Below, one piece after another: positions 1 through 7,812 of a DNA stretch of 64,000 bases. The stretch covers positions 248,001-312,000 of the forward strand of contig JBFWNR010000003.1 of NCBI GenBank assembly GCA_050250955.1, given 5' to 3'. Origin of the DNA: CAWAYR01 sp050250955. GTDB taxonomy: Bacteria; Acidobacteriota; Vicinamibacteria; Vicinamibacterales; UBA2999. Each line of letters opens with the position of its first letter. Within the stretch, counting starts at the first letter, position 1. A model generated the notes under the pieces. The model saw only the letters and a list, made by a program, of their open reading frames with translations. It was not told where the DNA came from and did not search any database. The position numbers were made by a program, and so were the translations under genes.

Positions 1-31
1 GTGGCGGCCTCGGCGCGCTCCCGGCGGCCGT

Positions 32-48
32 CCGGACCAACGGTCCGG
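32..48. repeat. short perfect hairpin upstream of the PLP lyase gene
   Basis: CCGGACC and GGTCCGG form perfect 7-base arms around a 3-base loop. The preceding bases read as an open frame that ends at the TAA at 49-51, so this may be the 3' end of, and a hairpin terminator for, a gene lying mostly outside the window. There is no T-run to confirm a terminator. Confidence 0.4.
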
Positions 49-54
49 TAAGCT
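49..54 (+). promoter_or_regulatory. candidate -10 box, near-leaderless
   Basis: TAAGCT ends nine bases before the ATG at 64 and there is no Shine-Dalgarno-like purine tract. This fits the leaderless pattern seen elsewhere in the window, though the hexamer is a weaker match. Confidence 0.3.
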
Positions 55-63
55 CTCGCCACC

Positions 64-1257
64 ATGGCCGACCACCCCGCCGACGCCTCGCGCCCGCTCC
101 ACTGGCACACCCGCCTGATCACGGACCGGCCCCGACCACCGGCCGGTTTCCAGTCCCTGGCGCCGGCCGTGTACCGCGGGTCGACCGTGGTCTTCGATCG
201 GGTGTCCGAGGTGGTGGACGACTGGCGGCCCGAAGCCGGCTACAACTACGGCCTCTACGGCACGCCGACCACCCTGGAACTGGGGCTGCGGATCGCCGCG
301 CTCGAGCGGGCCCGGCACACCTTCGTCGTGCCCGGCGGGCAGGCTGCCCTGGCGCTCGTGTCGCTGGCCTACTGCCGCAGCGGCGCGCACGTGCTGGTGC
401 CGGCCAACGTCTATGGACCGCACGCCGAGATCGGGCAGGACCTGCTCAGCGGACTGGGCATCGAGGTCGAGCGCTACGACCCGATGGCCGGGGCCGGAAT
501 CGCGGCGTTGCTGCGGCCCACCACGGCGCTCGTCTGGTGCGAGAGCCCGGGGTCGATCACCATGGAGGTGCAGGACGTGCCGGCGATCGTCGCCGCGGCC
601 CACGCGCACGGCATCCCCGTGGCGCTCGACAACACCTACGCCGCCGGCGTCCTTTTCGACGCCTTCGCGCACGGCGTGGACGTGAGCGTGCAGGCGCTCA
701 CCAAGTACGTCGGCGGGCACAGCGACCTGCTGCTGGGGACGGTCTCGGTCGGGCACGACGCCGCGTACGAGACGGTGGGCCGGATGTGGCGGCTCATCGG
801 CATGGCCGTGTCCCCCGACGACTGCGCGCTGGCGATGCGCGGGCTGGCCACGCTCGGCGTCCGCCTGGAGCGGTTGGAGCGGAGCACGCTGGCGGTCGCG
901 CGGTGGCTCGCCGCGCGCGAGGAGGTCGCCGACGTGCTGCACCCGGCGCTTCCCGGCTGCCCGGGGCACGAACACTGGCGGCGCCACTTCTCGGGGTCGG
1001 CCAGCGTGTTCTCGATCGTGTTCCACCGCGACTGGACCGCGGCACGGGTGACGCGGTTCGTCGAGGCGCTGCGTCTGTTCGCGCTCGGCTACAGCTGGGG
1101 CGGGGTGAACAGCCTGGTGATGACCTATCCGGACCTGACGCGCGTGGACGCCGATCGGCGCGCGCGACTGGTGCGGTTCAACGTCGGCCTGGAGGCGCCG
1201 GACGACCTCGTCGCCGATCTGGAGCAGGCGCTGGCGACGGCTCAGGCCGGCGAGTGA
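64..1257 (+). CDS. metC: PLP-dependent cystathionine beta-lyase family enzyme
   Basis: This 397-residue protein belongs to the Cys/Met-metabolism PLP family (fold type I), whose members cleave or form C-S bonds in cystathionine, methionine or homocysteine. Lys214 in the ALTKYVGGHSD motif is the expected Schiff-base lysine and Asp189 in VALDNTY the pyridine-nitrogen contact. YNYGLYGTPT (about residues 61-70) is the usual substrate/PLP phosphate loop from the partner subunit. Length is typical. Family assignment is firm. Cystathionine beta-lyase is the best specific call, but a gamma-lyase or gamma-synthase cannot be excluded from sequence alone. The 3' end overlaps the convergent fumarylacetoacetase gene by 16 bases. 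Confidence 0.85.
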   Translation: MADHPADASRPLHWHTRLITDRPRPPAGFQSLAPAVYRGSTVVFDRVSEVVDDWRPEAGYNYGLYGTPTTLELGLRIAALERARHTFVVPGGQAALALVSLAYCRSGAHVLVPANVYGPHAEIGQDLLSGLGIEVERYDPMAGAGIAALLRPTTALVWCESPGSITMEVQDVPAIVAAAHAHGIPVALDNTYAAGVLFDAFAHGVDVSVQALTKYVGGHSDLLLGTVSVGHDAAYETVGRMWRLIGMAVSPDDCALAMRGLATLGVRLERLERSTLAVARWLAAREEVADVLHPALPGCPGHEHWRRHFSGSASVFSIVFHRDWTAARVTRFVEALRLFALGYSWGGVNSLVMTYPDLTRVDADRRARLVRFNVGLEAPDDLVADLEQALATAQAGE

Positions 1258-2558
1258 GCCGGCAGGATCACGCCGCGCACCTCGCCGAGGCCGATCGAGG
1301 CGAAGCCATCACGACGGGCGCGACCGCGGATGATCACCTCGTCGCCGTCCTCGAGAAACGTCCGCGTGTTGCCGGAGGGGAGGGCGATTGGCGCCTTGCC
1401 GCCCTGCGACGTCTCCAGCAGGCTGCCGTAGCCGTCGGGCGTGGGCGCCGAGATGGTGCCGCTGCCGAGCAGATCGCCGGGCCGCAGGTTGCAGCCGTTG
1501 CTGGCGTGGTGCGCGACCAGCTGCGCGACGGTCCAGTAGAGATGTCGGGCGCTGCTGAGCGCGAGGCGGTGCGGCGGCAGGCCCGCGGCGGTGAGGCACG
1601 GCGTCTGCAGCAGGACTTCGAACTCGAGGTCAAGGGCACCGGAAGCCTGGTCGGCGGCGTCGAGCAGATAGGGCAGCGGCGCGGGATCGCCCCCGGCCCG
1701 CGGCGCTTGCGCGACGCGGAACGGCGCCAGCGCTTCCGGCGTGACGACCCACGGCGAGATCGAGGTAGCGAAGTTCTTGGCCAGGAACGGGCCGAGCGGC
1801 TGGTACTCCCAGGCCTGGATGTCGCGCGCCGACCAGTCGTTGAGCAGGCAGAAGCCGGCGATGTGGTCGGCGGCCTCCCCGATCGGGATCGGATCGCCGA
1901 GGCCGTTGCCGCGGCCGATCCACACGCCGAGCTCGAGTTCGTAGTCGAGACGTCGCGATGGACCGACGGTGGGGGTGTCTTCGGTTGGCGGTTTGCGTTG
2001 GCCGATCGGACGACGCACCGGGGTGCCCGAGGGGACGATCGACGAGCTGCGGCCGTGATAGCCGATCGGCACGTACTTGTAGTTGGGCAGTAGCGGCTGG
2101 TCGGGGCGGAACTGCCGGCCGACGTTCAGCGCATGGTGGATGCCGGCGTAGAAGTCCGTGTAGTCGCCGATCCCCGCCGGCAGGTGCATCGTGCAGGCGC
2201 TGGCGCGATGCAGCAGCGGCCGCAGCCGCGCGGCCTTGCTGGTCCCGTCCGACAACATCTCGAACAACTGGGCACGCAGCCCCTTGCGCGCGTAGGCGCC
2301 GGCCGCGAAGAACTGGTTCAGCACGGGCTGGCTGGCCAACGTTGCGCCTTTGGCACCATCGGCGTCGAAGGCCCCCAGGCGCAGGGCTCCGCCGATGTCG
2401 AGGATCTCATCGCCAATCGCCACGCCGCCGCGCGGGCCGCCCCCTGCCGGCGGAGTAAAGACCCCGATCGGCAGGTTCTGAATCGGGAAGTCGGCGTGGC
2501 CGTTGGCCGAGGCCACCCAGCTGCGGCGGGCCGCATCGTGCGTCGTGTCGAGAGCCAT
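1242..2558 (-). CDS. fahA: fumarylacetoacetase
   Basis: Last enzyme of tyrosine/homogentisate catabolism, hydrolysing fumarylacetoacetate to fumarate and acetoacetate. The protein is 438 residues, close to the roughly 420 of the eukaryote-type enzyme. The metal site is visible: Asp in GDYTDFYAG, two Glu in LDYELELGVWIG and Asp in LLNDWSARDIQ, followed by the conserved PLGPFLAKNFATSISPW. It starts five bases after the homogentisate dioxygenase stop on the same strand and is the last gene of the operon. No clear Shine-Dalgarno precedes it, consistent with translational coupling. Confidence 0.95.
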   Translation of the reverse strand: MALDTTHDAARRSWVASANGHADFPIQNLPIGVFTPPAGGGPRGGVAIGDEILDIGGALRLGAFDADGAKGATLASQPVLNQFFAAGAYARKGLRAQLFEMLSDGTSKAARLRPLLHRASACTMHLPAGIGDYTDFYAGIHHALNVGRQFRPDQPLLPNYKYVPIGYHGRSSSIVPSGTPVRRPIGQRKPPTEDTPTVGPSRRLDYELELGVWIGRGNGLGDPIPIGEAADHIAGFCLLNDWSARDIQAWEYQPLGPFLAKNFATSISPWVVTPEALAPFRVAQAPRAGGDPAPLPYLLDAADQASGALDLEFEVLLQTPCLTAAGLPPHRLALSSARHLYWTVAQLVAHHASNGCNLRPGDLLGSGTISAPTPDGYGSLLETSQGGKAPIALPSGNTRTFLEDGDEVIIRGRARRDGFASIGLGEVRGVILPAHSPA

Positions 2559-2563
2559 CCGCG

Positions 2564-3925
2564 TCAGGGCTTGGTCGGGTCGAAGTGCTTGGCCAGCTCA
2601 CGGCCGTACTTCGCGTAGCCGTCCTGACGCGCGTCGGCTCGCGCGGCCCACGCCGTGACCTTCTGCGGAAAGCGCGTCTCGAACATGAAGGCCATCGTGC
2701 CCTCGAGCTTCTTCGGCTTCAACTCGACGTGGCTGGCGGTCTCGAACGCCTCGACGTCGGGGCCGTGCGGCAGCATGGTGTTGTGCAGCGAGAAGCCGCC
2801 CGGCACGAAGCCCTGCGGCTTGGCGTCGTACTGGCCGTAGACCAGGCCCATGAACTCACTCATGACGTTCATGTGGTACCACGGCGGCCGGAACGTGTTC
2901 TCGGCGACCAGCCAGCGGTCGGGGAAGATCACGAAGTCCACGTTGGCGGTGCCCGGCGTCTCCGAGGGCGAGGTGAGCACGGTGAAGATCGACGGGTCGG
3001 CGTGGTCGTAGAGCACGGGCCCCACCGGCGAGTAGCGCCGCAGGTCGTACTTGTAGGGCGCGTAGTTGCCGTGCCAGGCGACGACGTCGAGCGGCGAGTG
3101 GTCGAGCGCCGCCGTCCACAACGCCCCACCCCACTTCACGTAGAGCGTCGAGGGGACGTCGCGGTCTTCGTAGGCGGCCACCGGGGTCAGGAAGTCGCGC
3201 GGGTTGGCCAGGCAGTTGGCGCCGATCGGGCCACGGTCGGGCAGCGTGAACGCACCGCCGTAGTTCTCGCACAGGTAGCCGCGCGCCGGGCCGCTCTTCA
3301 GCTCGACGCGGATCTTGACGCCGCGCGGGACGACCGCCACCTCGCCGGGCTCGACGTCGATGATGCCGAACTCGGTCCACAGTCGCAGCTCGCCCTGCTG
3401 GGCCACGAACAGCAGCTCGCCGTCGGCATCGTAGAAATACTCGTCGACCATCGAGCGCGTCACCAGGTACAGGTGCGCGCCCATGCCGGCCTGCGTGCCG
3501 GCGTCGCCGGCGGTGGTGACGGTGCGGATGCCCTCGACGAACGACGTCGGCGCGTCGGGCAGCGCCACCGGGCTCCAGCGCATCGGGGCGATGGGCGCGT
3601 CCACCTCGTGGCACGGCGCGGTGCGCCACAGGCCGATGTCGGCCTTCTGGAAGTCGCCGAAGTGGGCCACCGTCGGCCGGATGCGATACAGCCAGGTGCG
3701 TTCGTTGGTGGCCCGCGGCGCCGTGAACGGCGAGCCGCTGAGCTGCTCGGCGTAGAGGCCGTAGGCGCAGCGCTGCGGCGAGTTGCGGCCGATCGGCAGC
3801 GCCCCCGGCAGCGCCTCGGTCTCGAAGCCGTTGCCGAACCCCGACATGTAGCCTGGGGTCACGGTGGGCTGGCCGGTGCGGGCCTCGGCCGGCGCCGGCG
3901 CGGGCGTGGTTTGCGGTGGCGTCAT
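2564..3925 (-). CDS. hmgA: homogentisate 1,2-dioxygenase
   Basis: Opens the homogentisate ring with O2 to give maleylacetoacetate. I chose the ATG at 3925 (453 residues) because CCGGAGGAG lies just upstream; a longer in-frame extension has no homogentisate dioxygenase character. YMSGFGNGFETEALPGALP near residue 26 is the family N-terminal signature. The iron ligands align with those of the human enzyme in spacing: His351 and Glu357 in WYHMNVMSEFMG and His387 in MLPHGPD. The start overlaps the stop of the upstream Rieske gene by four bases (ATGA), so the two are translationally coupled. Confidence 0.97.
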   Translation of the reverse strand: MTPPQTTPAPAPAEARTGQPTVTPGYMSGFGNGFETEALPGALPIGRNSPQRCAYGLYAEQLSGSPFTAPRATNERTWLYRIRPTVAHFGDFQKADIGLWRTAPCHEVDAPIAPMRWSPVALPDAPTSFVEGIRTVTTAGDAGTQAGMGAHLYLVTRSMVDEYFYDADGELLFVAQQGELRLWTEFGIIDVEPGEVAVVPRGVKIRVELKSGPARGYLCENYGGAFTLPDRGPIGANCLANPRDFLTPVAAYEDRDVPSTLYVKWGGALWTAALDHSPLDVVAWHGNYAPYKYDLRRYSPVGPVLYDHADPSIFTVLTSPSETPGTANVDFVIFPDRWLVAENTFRPPWYHMNVMSEFMGLVYGQYDAKPQGFVPGGFSLHNTMLPHGPDVEAFETASHVELKPKKLEGTMAFMFETRFPQKVTAWAARADARQDGYAKYGRELAKHFDPTKP

Positions 3926-4245
3926 GACGCGGGCTCCTCCGGAAGCTCGACCCAGATCCGGTCGCCCTCCATCTTCACCGGGAACGTTCTCACATTTCGG
4001 TCGGTGACGGCGCCGTCGCTCACCCCGGTGCGGATGTCGAACAGCGCATGGTGCATCGGGCACTCCACGTAGCCCTCGACCACGCACCCGAACGAGAGCT
4101 GCGCGCCGAGGTGCGGGCAGAGATTGGCGGTGGCGTAGACGCCGTCGGCGAGCGCATAGAGCGCGATCGGGATGCCGCCAATGCGGACGCCGAGGAGATC
4201 ACGTTCACCGAAGTCGGCGCGGGTGCCGGCCGGGACCCAGGGCAT
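3922..4245 (-). CDS. Rieske [2Fe-2S] ferredoxin-like protein
   Basis: A 107-residue stand-alone Rieske domain with the two ligand boxes Cys43-Pro-His45 (LCPHLGAQL) and Cys62-Pro-Met-His65 (ECPMHHALFD). Such proteins pass electrons to oxygenases or act as small redox partners. It lies between hppD (29 bases upstream) and hmgA (4-base overlap), so it is almost certainly co-expressed with them. Neither HPPD nor homogentisate dioxygenase is known to need an external electron donor, so its role here is unclear. It might keep the operon's non-haem Fe(II) sites reduced; this is inference. Confidence 0.9.
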   Translation of the reverse strand: MPWVPAGTRADFGERDLLGVRIGGIPIALYALADGVYATANLCPHLGAQLSFGCVVEGYVECPMHHALFDIRTGVSDGAVTDRNVRTFPVKMEGDRIWVELPEEPAS

Positions 4246-4274
4246 GCGTCGTCGCTCCGCTCGCCGAGGGGCGC

Positions 4275-5390
<1,116 letters not shown>

Positions 5391-5432
5391 TGGATGGTCT
5401 CCTTGGTTGGGCGGAGTGTCAGCGCTGCCCGG

Positions 5433-6338
5433 TCAGCGGTCAGGCGTAGGGCGGAGCTTCAGCTCAGCCGTAAGGTGCGGCAGTTCGTCGGCGGGCTCGC
5501 GAAACGAGCACGATCCGAAGCTGAGGAGTCCGTGCGCGCGCGTCTCCTCCAACGTCGCCACGGGCAGCGACACGCCGTTCCAGGTGGCCGCGTCGTCGGC
5601 GAAGACCAGCGACGAGCTGGCGGTGGCGGCGAGCAGGTCGCGCGCGGTCGCCAGGGGGTGGCCGGCGCGCAGGGCGGCGGTGGCGAAGAGGACGTTGAGA
5701 TAGCCGAACATCGGCGCGTCGCCGGAGTCGGCGGCATAGGTGAGCCGATAGGTGCCGCGCACCGCGTGGTGAAGGCCGGCAGTGGCCTTGAACGGGACGC
5801 CGCGCTCCACGACGGCGGCGAGGAACCCGGCCACGACGTCGGGCGTGGGGAACGCTTCGGGCGTCATCCCGCCGGTGCGGACCTTGGCGCGCAGGCCGCG
5901 GGCCGCCACCCGGTCGAGCCACGGCGCCAGGGTCGCTCCCGGGGTGAGCTCGACGTAGATCTCGGCGATCTCCGCGAAGGCGTCGGCCAGCCAGTCCACG
6001 TCGTCCGGCGTTGCCGGGCGGGCTTCCACCGAGTCGATGCGGGCCCCGTGCGCTGACGCGGCGTCGTTGAAGACATGTACGGCGCTGACGTCGGCGAGGT
6101 CGCCGATGCCGACGATCGCACTCACCTGCCACGGCGCCGGCGCCGCCAGTCGGGCGGCCGCGAGTTCGGCGAGGCGGGGCGCCGGGACCACGAATCGCCC
6201 GAGCAGCCAGGCATCCGAGCCGGCCCGGGCCGCCGTGTACTCGGCGACCGCGGTCTGCATCGGCAGGGCGGCCGGCGGGAACAGGCCGGCGTAGTCGATC
6301 ACGCCGGTCAGGAGCGCGCGCGCGCTGGCAGGCGTCAT
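5433..6338 (-). CDS. conserved protein of unknown function heading the homogentisate operon
   Basis: About 301 residues from the ATG at 6338, which has GAGGGG directly before it; an upstream in-frame ATG at 6374 would run into the LysR promoter. I do not recognise a named family. The chain alternates beta/alpha segments with conserved-looking charged patches (ELTPGATLAPWLD, RAKVRTGGMTPEAFP, PFKATAGLHHAVRG), which could be a TIM-barrel-like fold. It has no signal peptide or membrane segment. It is the first gene of the minus-strand tyrosine-degradation operon (42 bases to hppD) and is divergent from lysR. The last residues (AELKLRPTP) are encoded by a dispersed repeat, so the native C-terminus may have been altered. 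Confidence 0.7.
   Translation of the reverse strand: MTPASARALLTGVIDYAGLFPPAALPMQTAVAEYTAARAGSDAWLLGRFVVPAPRLAELAAARLAAPAPWQVSAIVGIGDLADVSAVHVFNDAASAHGARIDSVEARPATPDDVDWLADAFAEIAEIYVELTPGATLAPWLDRVAARGLRAKVRTGGMTPEAFPTPDVVAGFLAAVVERGVPFKATAGLHHAVRGTYRLTYAADSGDAPMFGYLNVLFATAALRAGHPLATARDLLAATASSSLVFADDAATWNGVSLPVATLEETRAHGLLSFGSCSFREPADELPHLTAELKLRPTPDR
5445..5469. repeat. copy of the CGTAGGGC/GAGCT repeat family
   Basis: CGTAGGGCGGAGCTTCAGCT followed by CAGCC matches related stretches at 33134, 43667 and 22265. It contains the small palindrome GAGCTTCAGCTC. It overlaps the final codons of the unknown gene at 5433-6338. Confidence 0.6.
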
Positions 6339-6373
6339 CCCCTCACTGTCGCAGGCTGGGACTGATATGTCCA

Positions 6374-6410
6374 ATAGTCGCGGGCGTTTCGATTGATAAA
6401 CTGCGACTAT
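6374..6410. promoter_or_regulatory. dyad in the lysR/homogentisate operon divergent promoter
   Basis: ATAGTCGC (6374-6381) and GCGACTAT (6403-6410) are perfect inverted arms separated by 21 bases. A smaller GTTT-N8-AAAC dyad lies inside (6386-6401). LysR regulators usually bind dyads between themselves and a divergent target, so this is the likely operator. The right arm runs into the lysR start codon, suggesting autoregulation. Candidate only. Confidence 0.5.
6397..6402 (+). promoter_or_regulatory. -10 box for leaderless lysR
   Basis: TAAACT is followed by exactly six bases and then the ATG at 6409, which places the expected transcription start on the start codon. No Shine-Dalgarno is present. 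Confidence 0.4.
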
Positions 6411-7341
6411 GAATCATCCGGAGCCGACGCTGCGCCAGCTGCAGGCGTTCCGCGCCGTGGCCGACGAGCTGCACTTCGGCCGGGCGGCAGCCCGCCTCGC
6501 CGTGTCGCAGCCGGCGCTCAGCGTCCAGATCCGCCAGCTCGAGGGGACGCTCGGGGTCCGGCTCCTCGACCGTCACACCCGCCAGGTGGTGCTCACCGAC
6601 GCGGGGCGGGCGCTGGACGAGGCGGCGCGCCGGGTGCTGCGCGACGTGGAGGCGGCGGTGGACGCCGCCCGTCAGGCCCACGCCGGGCAGGTGGGCGTGC
6701 TGCGCGTCGGCTTCGGCCCGACGCTGATGCTGTCGTCGCTGGCGCATGCCGTGCGCAGCTTCCGGCTGCGCCACCCGGCCGTGCGGGTCGACCTGCGCGA
6801 GCTGCCGACGACCGATCAGGTGCAGGCGCTCGTCGCCGGCGACCTCGACGTCGGCTTCGTGCGCGGCGCCGAGGCCGATCCGCGGCTGCACGTCGAGCGC
6901 CTGGCGCGCGAACCGCTGGTCATCGCCCTCCCGCGCGATCATCCCGGTGCGGCGGCCGCCCGCCTGCCGCTCAGGGCGCTGGCTCGCGAACCCTGGGTGC
7001 TGTTTCCGCGCGCGATCGCGCCGCAACTGCACGAGACGGTGATCCGGCTGTGCCGCGAGGCCGGCTTCACCCCGGGCGTCGTGCAGGAGAGCCGCGAGGT
7101 CTACACGACGGTGGGACTCGTCGGTGCCGGCGTCGGCGTGACCATCGTGCCTGAGACGGTGCAGCGCATGGCGTGGGACGGCGTGGTCTACAAGTCGATT
7201 CCCCGCGCGTCGGTGCCGCTGGCGATGGTCCGCCCGAGCGGCCCCGTCCGCCCGGTCGTCGAGGCCTTCCTGGCCGTCGCCCGCCAGTCGGCGTCGGCGG
7301 CGTCGGTGCCATCGGTGCCAGGCACGAACGGTGTTCGGTGA
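6409..7341 (+). CDS. LysR-family transcriptional regulator
   Basis: A 310-residue LysR protein: winged helix-turn-helix at residues about 5-62 (LRQLQAFRAVADELHFGRAA, then LAVSQPALSVQIRQLEG), followed by a linker helix and a two-lobe substrate-binding domain to about residue 295. It is divergent from the homogentisate operon, so tyrosine or homogentisate degradation is its probable target (inference from position). The stop codon and last residues (PGTNGVR) lie inside a large perfect hairpin at 7313-7367, so the C-terminal tail is repeat-encoded. Confidence 0.92.
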   Translation: MNHPEPTLRQLQAFRAVADELHFGRAAARLAVSQPALSVQIRQLEGTLGVRLLDRHTRQVVLTDAGRALDEAARRVLRDVEAAVDAARQAHAGQVGVLRVGFGPTLMLSSLAHAVRSFRLRHPAVRVDLRELPTTDQVQALVAGDLDVGFVRGAEADPRLHVERLAREPLVIALPRDHPGAAAARLPLRALAREPWVLFPRAIAPQLHETVIRLCREAGFTPGVVQESREVYTTVGLVGAGVGVTIVPETVQRMAWDGVVYKSIPRASVPLAMVRPSGPVRPVVEAFLAVARQSASAASVPSVPGTNGVR

Positions 7342-7367
7342 ACGAACACCGTTCGTGCCTGGCACCG
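7313..7367. repeat. perfect 25-base inverted repeat (REP-like hairpin)
   Basis: Bases 7313-7337 and 7343-7367 are exact reverse complements with a 5-base loop. The left arm begins CGGTGCCAGGCACGAACGGT. The lysR TGA stop is in the loop. No T-tract follows, so it is not a classic terminator, though it could stop or protect transcripts. The GTGCCAGGCAC core resembles palindromes that I associate with REP elements mobilised by RAYT transposases (inference). Confidence 0.85.
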
Positions 7368-7384
7368 GAACACCGGGAACTTGC

Positions 7385-7421
7385 CGTAGACGGTCTACGT
7401 CTCAGGCCGTAGAATGTCTAC
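7385..7421. promoter_or_regulatory. paired PadR operators over the padR promoter
   Basis: CGTAGACGGTCTACG (7385-7399) is a palindrome with 7-base arms. GTAGA-ATG-TCTAC (7409-7421) repeats the GTAGA/TCTAC arms. Their centres are 23 bases apart, about two helical turns. The second overlaps the TAGAAT -10 box (7410-7415), so binding would block RNA polymerase. PadR proteins commonly autorepress through such sites. Confidence 0.65.
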
Positions 7422-7424
7422 ATC

Positions 7425-7787
7425 ATGGCGAAGACGCTGCCCGACGATCGCCGGCTCGACCTGCTGCAGGGCACGCTCGACATGCTGATCCTGCGCACCC
7501 TGCAGTGGGGGCCGCAACACGGCCACGGTATCGGGCAGGCGATCCGCTCGCAGTCCGACGACCTGCTGCGGGTCGAGACCGGCTCGCTGTACCCGGCCCT
7601 GCACCGCCTCGAGAAGCGCGGCTGGCTGGCCTCGGAATGGGGCGTCAGCGAGGCGAACCAGCGCGCCAAGTACTACCAGCTGACCCAGGCCGGCCGCGCC
7701 CAGCTGACCCGCGAGCAGGATCGCTGGACGCAGCTCGTCCATGCCATCGGCCGGGTCATGAACCCGGCCCCGGCCGGCGACGACTAG
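7425..7787 (+). CDS. PadR-family transcriptional regulator
   Basis: A 120-residue PadR winged helix: LDLLQGTLDMLILRTLQWG opens the domain, GHGIGQAIR is helix 2 and LYPALHRLEKRGWLASEWG the recognition helix and wing. A C-terminal dimerisation helix follows. It starts nine bases after a TAGAAT -10 box, with no ribosome site. It is followed after 25 bases by the first ADOP permease, the usual genomic partner of PadR in Acidobacteriota, and probably represses that pair and itself. Confidence 0.93.
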   Translation: MAKTLPDDRRLDLLQGTLDMLILRTLQWGPQHGHGIGQAIRSQSDDLLRVETGSLYPALHRLEKRGWLASEWGVSEANQRAKYYQLTQAGRAQLTREQDRWTQLVHAIGRVMNPAPAGDD

Positions 7788-7812
7788 GCCGGCGACGACC
7801 AGGAGGCTGCCC

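Noticed and set aside
1..51. C-terminal end of an upstream gene (frame 1, ending at the TAA at 49-51)
   Set aside because: Only 16 codons are visible with Arg/Ser/Pro-rich content; cannot be distinguished from chance.
7313..7367. Rho-independent terminator of lysR
   Set aside because: The stem is long and perfect but no T-run follows on either strand, and the stem includes coding sequence; a REP-like element fits better.
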